Shown one piece after another: positions 1 to 5,986 of a stretch of 5,986 bases of DNA. This DNA is from Bacteroidales bacterium. GTDB lineage: Bacteria > Bacteroidota > Bacteroidia > Bacteroidales > NBLH01. Under the pieces are notes generated by a model that saw only the letters and a program-made list of their open reading frames with translations, did not search any database and was not told where the DNA came from. The DNA lies in assembly GCA_029933755.1 (NCBI GenBank), contig JAOZNO010000253.1, positions 1-5,986 of the forward strand, written 5' to 3'. The position numbers were made by a program, and so were the translations under genes. Each line of letters starts with the position of its first letter. The first letter of the stretch is position 1.

Positions 1-558
1 TTTAACAATTCCGGAAATTGTACTAATCATCGCAAAGGGAAGAGGAAATAGTGCAGCCATGATGATCACAATACCTCCCCATTTTTCTATAAGCTCAAAA
101 TTTTTCCCATATTTACGCTGTATGAATTTTTCAACAGTAGGAAAGCGCCTAATCAGAATCCCAAGAAAATATGCATTGATACCACCGATATATGATAAAG
201 TTCCTAAAACTCCTACTATTAAATATGCATTTTCAGGAAATTTTGCTCTTCCCCATACCATAAATATATCAGGAGGAATAAAGCCCATGAATGATTCTGT
301 AAGAAGGAAAAATGTAAAAACAAAGAATGGATTATGTTGGTCAACAAAGTGTTGAAGTTTATCCTGTTGAAGTTTAAAATCTACTATTTGGTCAAGTACT
401 AAAATTAATACAATTATGCCAACCAGCATAAGTATTAATTTAATAAAATTAATACCCAGAAATTTATATAAACCAGTTCGCTTGTAGTAAGAATGATATA
501 ATTCTATTTGTTTTTTTCTTGTCCTTTTCTTCTTTACAGTATTTTTTACCATCTCCAT
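1..558 (-). CDS. VTT/DedA-superfamily membrane protein, YqaA-like (partial, C-terminus beyond window)
   Basis: This is an inner-membrane protein of the VTT (SNARE-associated/DedA) superfamily. Some members act in lipid transport or membrane homeostasis, but the role of this one is not known. The 186 visible codons run off the window at base 1. Residues 1-36 are very basic and presumably cytosolic. A hydrophobic segment spans about 37-56 (LILMLVGIIVLILVL). A second hydrophobic region at about 78-103 carries ESFMGFIPPDIF, the place where DedA proteins have a conserved E...PGE-type motif. Segments at about 111-137 and 162-186 follow, the last with WGGIVIIMAALFPLPF. That final motif resembles the F.PIPY motif of YqaA-like proteins as I recall them. 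Classical DedA arginines in this region are absent, so a divergent subfamily is likely. I chose the ATG at 558 because an in-frame stop lies upstream with no other ATG between; the ATG at 552 is an alternative. Family assignment is by motif memory, not alignment. Confidence 0.8.
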   Translation of the reverse strand, partial: MEMVKNTVKKKRTRKKQIELYHSYYKRTGLYKFLGINFIKLILMLVGIIVLILVLDQIVDFKLQQDKLQHFVDQHNPFFVFTFFLLTESFMGFIPPDIFMVWGRAKFPENAYLIVGVLGTLSYIGGINAYFLGILIRRFPTVEKFIQRKYGKNFELIEKWGGIVIIMAALFPLPFAMISTISGIVK

Positions 559-588
559 CTGAATATGTCTATTAACATAAGCTGTAAA

Positions 589-605
589 GTTGAATTTCTT
601 TCAAC
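589..605 (-). promoter_or_regulatory. Small hairpin in the leader of the membrane-protein gene
   Basis: GTTGAA (589-594) and TTCAAC (600-605) form a perfect 6-bp stem around a 5-base loop. It sits about 30 bases upstream of the ATG at 558, inside the predicted untranslated leader. It could affect translation or mRNA stability, or it may be chance in AT-rich DNA. Confidence 0.3.
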
Positions 606-624
606 ATTATAAATTATGAGTGTG

Positions 625-632
625 CAAAGATA
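625..632 (-). promoter_or_regulatory. Probable Bacteroidota -7 promoter box for the membrane-protein gene
   Basis: On the minus strand this reads TATCTTTG, an exact match to the TAnnTTTG -7 consensus of Bacteroidota primary-sigma promoters. It would place the transcript start near 618-620 and give a leader of about 60 bases before the ATG at 558. I do not see a good -33 TTTG at the expected distance, so the call rests on the -7 box and its position. Confidence 0.5.
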
Positions 633-682
633 ATATTAAATACTAATGTCTTGTATTAATACTTCGTTAAGTTTTTGTTTCT

Positions 683-706
683 CGCAAAGCCGCAGAGACG
701 CAAAGC
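683..706. repeat. Three-unit 8-bp tandem repeat of CGCAAAGC type
   Basis: Three consecutive 8-mers are seen: CGCAAAGC (683-690), CGCAGAGA (691-698) and CGCAAAGC (699-706). Units 1 and 3 are identical, and unit 2 differs at two positions. The block is much more GC-rich than its surroundings and is flanked by the T-rich GTTTTTGTTTCT on the left. From memory, closely similar CGCAAAG/CGCAGAG strings occur between genes in many environmental bacterial genomes, so it may be a copy of an interspersed repeat. Copy number in this genome cannot be judged from the window. Confidence 0.75.
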
Positions 707-823
707 CTTGATTTTAAACAAATTACCACTATTGTGCAAATCGTCATAATTGCCAGTATGTCAGCTACTTGTGAAAATGCGCCGAACCATTATTGTATCT
801 ATACTAAGTATTTTGTCATATAG

Positions 824-864
824 AAAAGTCAAGGTTTCACATATAGCATGAAGCCTTGACTTTT
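824..864 (-). terminator. Rho-independent terminator of the propeller-protein gene
   Basis: AAAAGTCAAGGTTTC (824-838) pairs with GAAGCCTTGACTTTT (850-864). This gives a 15-bp stem with a single mismatch at DNA level that becomes a G-U wobble in RNA read from the plus strand (an A-C mismatch from the minus strand), around an 11-base loop. It begins 30 bases past the TAG of the minus-strand gene. Both strands end the stem in TTTT, so it could work in either direction, but only the minus-strand gene ends here. The U-run is short, so efficiency is uncertain. Confidence 0.7.
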
Positions 865-894
865 ATCACCTTCCTTAAAAGTTTAGAAAAACGA

Positions 895-3800
895 CTATTT
901 CCATTCAGGTAATCTGCCCGGAGTCCAAGGTGTACCAGATTCTTTAAGTAATTTTTCAAGATTAACAATATCCTGAGTTCCAATTCTTTTCAGCTTATTA
1001 ATTAAATCGGGCATTAATTCTTCAATAATTGCCAGCTGATCTTTCTCTGTTTGTGTAATAGCTGCTGTTGAACTATAATGTGCACTGTTTATATAATTTA
1101 ACCTTTGGTTAATAGAAGGTACATGAGGTGGAATTTCTTCATAACTTGCCTTGGCTCTTAAGCCATTGAAAGCAAAAAGTACTTCATCCAGTTCTTTTTC
1201 AATCTTTCTTACTTTTGTCATCATTTCCTGCGTACCTTTTGGACTATTTAAAATAGTTTGCTTAATGATTAATACTTTTTTCTGTAATTCATTAGCATAG
1301 TTTATTACACCTTTAATTAAACGTGCAGTTTCTGAAACCTTTTTCTGAAAATTAACTAATTCTTTTCGGTCAGGCGCGGGTAAGCTTGTGTTATTTAGTG
1401 CTTTAACCGTAAACTCCTGTGCAGGAACTAATTCTGTATATTTACCATTATTAACCATCGTCATAGAAACCTTGTACTTACCGGGCATAACCAATAAACT
1501 AGCATTACTTTTTTTAAATGGGTCAAATTTATTTCCTTTTAAGTTAATTGGGTTTGTACTTGTATGGCGTAAATCCCAGTTTATACGACTTACACCGGGT
1601 GAAGGTTTTTTTGTTAATTTACGTATAACATTTCCTTGTTCATCAGTAATAGTAAATAATAAGTACATTGCCTCTACCATTTTCTCGTCACGTGCTTCTT
1701 TCCAGCTTAATTGTTTAATGGGTTTAGCTTCTTTAAATAACTCCTTTTCGGTTTCTTTCCTTTTTTGCTTGTCAGATTTTGGAACTTCATTGATAAAATA
1801 AGTGAAAACTGCTCCAAACTCTGGATTTTTTGCAATAAAATAAGTAGCTCCCTGCCCATATTTTTTACCTGATTGGATATATGCTAAAGCATCTTTAATA
1901 GGGAAAATTTTTGCTTGGGTAGCTTTTAATTCAGGGCTTGCATTTCGTAAAGGTGAGTAATCATCTAAAATATAGAATCCCCGGCCAAAAGTAGCAATAG
2001 CAATATCATTTTCTCTTTCCTGTAAAGCGATATCTCTAACTGCAATTGTTGGTAAACCCGATTTTAATTGAATCCAGTTTTTTCCTCCATTATATGTGTA
2101 GAAGAAACCAAATTCTGTACCTACAAATAATAATTCAGGATTTACAAAGTCTTGCTCAATAGTGTGAATTGTACCAGATTTTGGTAAGTCATTGACAATT
2201 GAAGTCCAGCTTTTTCCCTTATCAGTGCTTTTTAGCAAATAGGGTTTAAAATCGTCTCTTTTTCTATTGTCAAAAGATGCAAATACAATATTTTCATTAA
2301 AGCGTGAAGGAAAAACATCACTAACATATGTATTTGCAGGAATACCTGTGAGAGAGCCAGCTTTGCTCCATTGTTCACCTGCATTTTCTGTTATTTGAAT
2401 TACTCCATCATCTGTACCAATATATAATAAGTTTTCTTTAACAGGAGATTCTTCCATTGAAACAATCATGCCGTATAAGGATGTGGATACATCTTTTACA
2501 ACCGCATCTGAACTCCAATATTTCCCCATAACAGGCCAGGTATTTCTATCAATTTTAGCAGTTAAGTCATCACTAATTACTTTCCATGATTGACCACGGT
2601 CATCGCTTCTGAATACTTTATTCGCAGCAATGTATAAACGAGTATTTGAAAAATGGCTAATAATAAAAGGTGTGTTCCAGTTCCATTTGTAAGTTAATTC
2701 GCCTTTTCCCGGTTGGGGTTTAATATTTAATTTTTCATGACTTTTTTTATCAAATCTATGAATGTTACCATATTGATATTCAGAATAAACAATATTTGGA
2801 TCTTTGGGGTCAACCCTTCCCCAAAAACCATCACCACCCAGGGTGTTAATCCATTCACCAGATGTAACACCTGAGCTACTAAGATTTCTTGATGGTCCAC
2901 CTTGGCTGTTATTATCCTGAGTACCACCATAAACATTGTAGAAAGGTAGAGCATTATCTAAATAAACTCTATAATATTGGGTAATAGGTAAATTAGATAT
3001 TTGTCGATAGTTTTTTCCGGCATCATAAGATTCATAAATACCACCATCGCCACCAATAATAAAGTGATTTGTATCATTAGGGTCAATCCATAAAGCATGG
3101 TCATCTACGTGGCGCTTACTTTGGCCTAATTTAGTCCATGTTTTCCCACCATCTATTGTGTAATGAGTATAGGTTTCAACAGAATACACTTTGTTTTCAT
3201 CTTTAGGATCGCAATAAATTTCATTATAATATTGGCCACTAGCGTGATGAGCACTCATTTTATTCCATGACTCACCCTTATCTGTAGATCTAAAAAAACC
3301 TCCGGTTTTACCTTCAGCTTCAATTATAGCATAAACAAAATTTGAGTTAACCGCTGAGACTGCTATTCCCATACCACCAACATGACCTGAAGGCAGCCCT
3401 GAAGTAAGTTTTCGCCAGTTTTCACCACCATCTTCCGATTTATATATTGCAGATTCTGGCCCACCTCCAATTTTTGTATGAACATGTCTACGCCTTTGTT
3501 CTGAACTTGCATACATTATATCAGGATTATTCAGGTCTATAATCACATTATTTACCCCGGTATTTTCACTGATATTTAATACTTTCTTCCAGTTTTTACC
3601 ACCATCAATTGTTTTGTATAAGCCTCTTTCGCCCCCAGGCCCCCAAGTAGAGCCCTCAGCTGCAACAAAAACAATATCCGTATTTCGTGGGTCAATAGCA
3701 ATCATACCTATATGGCGTGATTCTTTTAAACCCATATTTTTCCATGATTTACCTCCATCAACAGTTTTGTATACACCATCGCCGTATCCAAGTGCCCGCT

Positions 3801-4215
3801 GATGATTGTTTTCTCCTGTTCCTGCCCAAACTATATTTGAATTTTCAGGATCCATAGCCAAACAACCTATAGAATAAGAACTATATTTATCAAAAACAGG
3901 CTTAAAAGTTTGACCATTATTGGTCGTTTTCCAAATGTTTCCACTAGCTACACCCACATACCACTCACTATGGTTTTTCGGATTTACAGCAAAATCAGCA
4001 ATTCGGCCTGATACATATGCCGGGCCAATACTTCTGAATTTTAAACCGTTTAATGTACCAGATGAGAACTTGTCTTTCTCCTCTTTCTTTTCCTCTTTTT
4101 TCTTATTATTTTTTTGTGCAGATAATCCACTTGGATTTAAAATTATTACTGCCATAAAAAATACGAAAATGTAATTTAAGGATTTTAAATATTTTGTAAT
4201 CATAATATAAATCAT
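895..4215 (-). CDS. Large secreted Asp-box (BNR/VPS10-like) beta-propeller protein
   Basis: This is an exported protein of unknown biochemical role, from a family often labelled 'glycosyl hydrolase' or 'VPS10/sortilin-like'. Asp-boxes are structural turns, so that enzymatic label is unsupported. It has an N-terminal signal peptide (hydrophobic about 16-28, likely cleavage near LSA-Q at 33/34), a Lys/Glu-rich linker (36-49) and a conserved-looking opening FRSIGPAYVSGR (60-71). Asp-boxes of S/T-x-D-x-G-x-x-W/F/Y type lie at about 97, 151, 202, 260, 310, 353, 396, 537, 609, 663 and 707. The unboxed stretch 404-536 has GGTQDNNSQGG and GGDGFWGRVDP. After about 760 come beta-rich segments resembling FlgD/Ig-like folds (PGVSRINWDLR, 873-883; PGKYKVSMTM, 911-920) and a helical region (about 948-1090). 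No lipobox and no typical type IX C-terminal sorting domain is visible. The second Met (4203) is an equally good start and gives a more typical signal peptide. The gene is intact and ends at a hairpin terminator. Confidence 0.93.
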   Translation of the reverse strand: MIYIMITKYLKSLNYIFVFFMAVIILNPSGLSAQKNNKKKEEKKEEKDKFSSGTLNGLKFRSIGPAYVSGRIADFAVNPKNHSEWYVGVASGNIWKTTNNGQTFKPVFDKYSSYSIGCLAMDPENSNIVWAGTGENNHQRALGYGDGVYKTVDGGKSWKNMGLKESRHIGMIAIDPRNTDIVFVAAEGSTWGPGGERGLYKTIDGGKNWKKVLNISENTGVNNVIIDLNNPDIMYASSEQRRRHVHTKIGGGPESAIYKSEDGGENWRKLTSGLPSGHVGGMGIAVSAVNSNFVYAIIEAEGKTGGFFRSTDKGESWNKMSAHHASGQYYNEIYCDPKDENKVYSVETYTHYTIDGGKTWTKLGQSKRHVDDHALWIDPNDTNHFIIGGDGGIYESYDAGKNYRQISNLPITQYYRVYLDNALPFYNVYGGTQDNNSQGGPSRNLSSSGVTSGEWINTLGGDGFWGRVDPKDPNIVYSEYQYGNIHRFDKKSHEKLNIKPQPGKGELTYKWNWNTPFIISHFSNTRLYIAANKVFRSDDRGQSWKVISDDLTAKIDRNTWPVMGKYWSSDAVVKDVSTSLYGMIVSMEESPVKENLLYIGTDDGVIQITENAGEQWSKAGSLTGIPANTYVSDVFPSRFNENIVFASFDNRKRDDFKPYLLKSTDKGKSWTSIVNDLPKSGTIHTIEQDFVNPELLFVGTEFGFFYTYNGGKNWIQLKSGLPTIAVRDIALQERENDIAIATFGRGFYILDDYSPLRNASPELKATQAKIFPIKDALAYIQSGKKYGQGATYFIAKNPEFGAVFTYFINEVPKSDKQKRKETEKELFKEAKPIKQLSWKEARDEKMVEAMYLLFTITDEQGNVIRKLTKKPSPGVSRINWDLRHTSTNPINLKGNKFDPFKKSNASLLVMPGKYKVSMTMVNNGKYTELVPAQEFTVKALNNTSLPAPDRKELVNFQKKVSETARLIKGVINYANELQKKVLIIKQTILNSPKGTQEMMTKVRKIEKELDEVLFAFNGLRAKASYEEIPPHVPSINQRLNYINSAHYSSTAAITQTEKDQLAIIEELMPDLINKLKRIGTQDIVNLEKLLKESGTPWTPGRLPEWK

Positions 4216-4369
4216 TTTGGTTTTTAGACTATGAAAGTAGAAAATAATTGGCTAGCAATACAGCAATACAGCAGATTTTTAACATATATTGATTTTTGCA
4301 TTAATTTATTTGCGTTTTTTGGCATATAATAGTATATTTAACAAATTTTAACAACCTAAATATAAAATT
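4216..4369. promoter_or_regulatory. Divergent promoter region of the propeller and FadL-type genes
   Basis: These 154 very AT-rich bases separate the two divergent starts and must hold both promoters. For the minus-strand gene the best -7 candidate is TACTTTCA (4239-4232), a 6-of-8 match to TAnnTTTG, which would leave a short leader. For the plus-strand gene TTTATTTG (4305-4312) matches 7 of 8, giving a leader of about 50 bases. Neither has a convincing -33 box at the right distance. Neither start has a Shine-Dalgarno sequence; the plus-strand ATG follows the A-rich AAATATAAAATT, as is common in Bacteroidota. Confidence 0.5.
4254..4273. repeat. 8-bp direct repeat AGCAATAC, two and a half copies
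   Basis: AGCAATAC occurs at 4254-4261 and 4262-4269, followed by a partial AGCA (4270-4273). It lies in the divergent promoter region, about 15 bases upstream of the candidate -7 box of the minus-strand gene, where a regulator could bind. It could equally be a small slippage repeat. Confidence 0.6.
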
Positions 4370-5941
4370 ATGAAAAAATTAACTTTAACTCTTTTGAGTT
4401 TTACCCTGACATTCTCGATGTTTGCAGGAGGTATTGTAACGAATACAAACCAAAGTGCTGCATGGTCAAGAATGCTAGTACGTGATGCAAGTACTGATAT
4501 TGATGCCGCTTTTTTCAATCCTGCGGGTTTGACTAAACTTGATGATGGTTTTCATCTTTCATTAAGTAGTCAAACTATTAGTCAAACGCGTAATATTTAT
4601 AATGATGCCTTGGATGAGAATTATGGAGGATCAACTTTTGCACCTGTTTTTCCTGATTTTTATGCGGTATATAAAACCGGTAAAGTCGCATTTTCTTTTG
4701 GTTTTACACCAATTGGTGGTGGTGGAACTGCAGAATTTCCTGATGGATTACCTTCATTTGAAATGCCGGTTTCCGGTGCTGCTGACCTTTTTGCACCTGA
4801 TGTAACTGGATATTCAATGGATGCCAGTCTAGAAGGTTCTTCAATTTACTTTGGTTACCAGCTAGGTGTAAGTTATGAGATTAATGATATGATTTCTATT
4901 TATGCTGGGGGCCGTTACGTAATGGCTAGTAATTCTTATACTGGTGCTATGAAAGATATTTCATTTGTAGCTAATTCTACAGGTGGATCTGTTCCTGCTG
5001 ATGATTATATGAATGGAGTTGCTGATCAGGCTTATGCTGGTGCTACGCAGCTTTATGGATATGCTGATATGATGGAGCCATCACTTCCTACATATGGTGC
5101 ATATACCTTTGATCAGGCAATTGATTATGCTAATTCGGAAGGTGATGCTGCTACGGCAGGAGCAATAACTGCATTAAGAGATGGTTTAACTGGTTTAACC
5201 GGGGCTGATGCTGGTGATATGACCATAAACGAAGGACATGCAACCTACAATACGTATGGCGATGGCTATACTGCTCAAGGAGATATGATTTCTGCAGGTG
5301 CTGACCAGATGGGTGATGGTGCAGTAGATGCCGTGCAAACAGGTAGTGGATTTACTCCAATTGTTGGCCTTAACCTTTCTTTAATGGAAGAAAAATTGAA
5401 CATTGGAATTAAATATGAATTCAAAACAAACCTTGAGCTTACAAATGAAACAACGACTGATGATTTTGGAATGTTTCCAAATGGAGAGGTCATAAATGCT
5501 GATATGCCTGCAATGCTTTCAGTAGGGGTTGGTTACAAGTTAACAGATGCCTTATATGCCACATTTGGTTTCCATACTTATTTCGATAAGGAAGTAGGTT
5601 GGGAGAATGTAGATGATATTGATAAAGGTTCTATGGAATATGGTTTAGGACTTGAGTACGCCATAAGTGAACAATTGTTGGTAAGTATGGGTTGGTTGGG
5701 TACCAAATCAGGTGTTAAGGATTCTTATCATAATGATCTTAACCAAAGTTATGATACAAATACTTTGGGTCTTGGTGGTGCATACAGAATAAATGACATG
5801 CTAAATATACAACTAGGTGGATATTATACTTTTTATAATGAATATGCTATTGAATATGATGGATATAGTCAAACATATTCAAAAACAAATATAGGTTTTG
5901 CTATTGGTCTTGATTTCACATTTGGTGGTGGCGGCGAATAA
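4370..5941 (+). CDS. FadL/OmpP1-family outer-membrane transport protein
   Basis: This is a predicted outer-membrane beta-barrel of the FadL/TodX/OmpP1 family, whose characterised members let long-chain fatty acids or other hydrophobic molecules enter the cell. The substrate here is not known. A signal peptide (MKKLTLTLLSFTLTFSMFA) likely ends after Ala19. The mature N-terminus has the family pattern: SAAWSRMLVRDAS (29-41), then DAAFFNPAGLTKL (45-57) with the NPA motif at 50-52 of the hatch region. Amphipathic strands with short turns (for example INDM at 171-174 and again at 475-478) continue to the end. At 523 residues it is longer than E. coli FadL (about 446 mature plus signal). The excess is mostly an acidic, Ala/Gly/Asp/Tyr-rich insertion at about 201-326. 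The last strand (IGFAIGLDFTF, 508-518) is followed by GGGGE rather than ending in an aromatic residue. The start is fixed by the signal peptide. The gene is complete and diverges from the propeller gene. Confidence 0.94.
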   Translation: MKKLTLTLLSFTLTFSMFAGGIVTNTNQSAAWSRMLVRDASTDIDAAFFNPAGLTKLDDGFHLSLSSQTISQTRNIYNDALDENYGGSTFAPVFPDFYAVYKTGKVAFSFGFTPIGGGGTAEFPDGLPSFEMPVSGAADLFAPDVTGYSMDASLEGSSIYFGYQLGVSYEINDMISIYAGGRYVMASNSYTGAMKDISFVANSTGGSVPADDYMNGVADQAYAGATQLYGYADMMEPSLPTYGAYTFDQAIDYANSEGDAATAGAITALRDGLTGLTGADAGDMTINEGHATYNTYGDGYTAQGDMISAGADQMGDGAVDAVQTGSGFTPIVGLNLSLMEEKLNIGIKYEFKTNLELTNETTTDDFGMFPNGEVINADMPAMLSVGVGYKLTDALYATFGFHTYFDKEVGWENVDDIDKGSMEYGLGLEYAISEQLLVSMGWLGTKSGVKDSYHNDLNQSYDTNTLGLGGAYRINDMLNIQLGGYYTFYNEYAIEYDGYSQTYSKTNIGFAIGLDFTFGGGGE

Positions 5942-5967
5942 AAAATAATATCTCAGTAAATAAATTT

Positions 5968-5980
5968 AACCTGACAGGTT
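5968..5980. repeat. 13-bp palindrome AACCTGACAGGTT near the window end
   Basis: AACCTG and CAGGTT are perfect inverted arms around a central A (5974), 26 bases past the stop of the FadL-type gene. Alone it makes only a tight 5-bp stem with a 3-base loop. From memory, AACCTGACAGGTTT followed by AAACCTGTCAGGTT is a common terminator hairpin in Bacteroidota. The window ends in TTTCTAAA, just where the second arm would begin, so this may be half of such a terminator. Confidence 0.5.
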
Positions 5981-5986
5981 TCTAAA

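Larger units (their letters stand above)
559..894. other. Intergenic region between two minus-strand genes
   Basis: This 336-bp stretch has no convincing gene. Read on the minus strand it contains, in order, the terminator hairpin of the propeller gene (864-824), a featureless segment (about 823-707), a three-unit 8-bp tandem repeat (706-683), a TAnnTTTG-type -7 box (632-625), and a leader of about 60 bases with a small hairpin and two tiny overlapping ORFs before the membrane-protein start at 558. The layout suggests that the two genes are transcribed separately. Confidence 0.7.

Noticed and set aside
59..355. 98-codon open frame on the plus strand
   Set aside because: It lies antisense within the membrane-protein gene, whose translation gives a coherent hydrophobic family-like sequence; this frame gives no recognisable protein.
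758..823. 21-codon plus-strand ORF (begins MSATCENAPN) ending directly before the hairpin at 824
   Set aside because: No ribosome-binding or promoter signal and no recognisable sequence; its placement before the hairpin is probably coincidence, since the hairpin serves the minus-strand gene.
1388..1801. 137-codon plus-strand open frame, with others at 3614-3802 and 3920-4174
   Set aside because: All are antisense shadows of the long intact propeller gene with no protein features of their own.
3598..3775. Similar DNA segments at 3598-3622 and 3751-3775 (20 of 25 bases alike)
   Set aside because: Both encode successive Asp-box blades (YKTIDGGK and YKTVDGGK), so the similarity reflects protein repeats, not a mobile or regulatory repeat.
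4325..4330. TATAAT-like hexamer (TATAAT) upstream of the FadL-type gene as an E. coli-type -10 box
   Set aside because: No TTGACA-like -35 lies at 16-18 bp, the hexamer is expected by chance in such AT-rich DNA, and Bacteroidota use a different consensus.
5275..5493. 72-codon minus-strand open frame inside the FadL-type gene
   Set aside because: It is a shadow frame opposite a well-supported coding sequence and has no start signal or family resemblance.

Overview
The window is AT-rich and most likely comes from a chromosome of a Bacteroidota bacterium. No phylogenetic marker is present, so this rests on several weaker signs. There are no purine-rich Shine-Dalgarno sequences at usual spacing, and the leader before the + strand gene is A-rich. 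A TAnnTTTG-type -7 box lies upstream of the first gene. The two large proteins belong to families common in that phylum: a large secreted Asp-box/VPS10-like propeller protein and a FadL/OmpP1-type outer-membrane transporter. I see no phage, transposase, CRISPR array, tRNA or rRNA.

Layout. (1) 1-558, minus strand: the N-terminal 186 codons of a VTT/DedA-superfamily (YqaA-like) inner-membrane protein, cut by the window edge. (2) 559-894: a 336-bp intergenic stretch holding the leader and probable -7 box of the membrane-protein gene, a three-unit 8-bp tandem repeat, and a strong hairpin terminator for the gene that follows. (3) 895-4215, minus strand: a 1106-residue secreted protein with eleven recognisable Asp-boxes, then beta-rich and helical C-terminal regions. 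(4) 4216-4369: a 154-bp divergent promoter region with a short tandem repeat. (5) 4370-5941, plus strand: a complete 523-residue FadL-family protein with an unusually acidic insertion of about 125 residues. (6) 5942-5986: the start of a downstream region with a palindrome that may be one arm of a terminator cut by the window end.

The genes do not form an obvious pathway. The propeller and FadL genes are divergent and share a promoter region. The membrane-protein gene lies downstream of the propeller gene in the same direction, but a terminator and its own promoter-like element separate them. Two products are predicted to cross the inner membrane (periplasm/surface and outer membrane), and the third is an inner-membrane protein. 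I regard the window as largely ordinary chromosome and find no convincing new system. The points most worth a second look are the acidic FadL insertion, the propeller protein of unknown function, and the intergenic 8-bp repeat.
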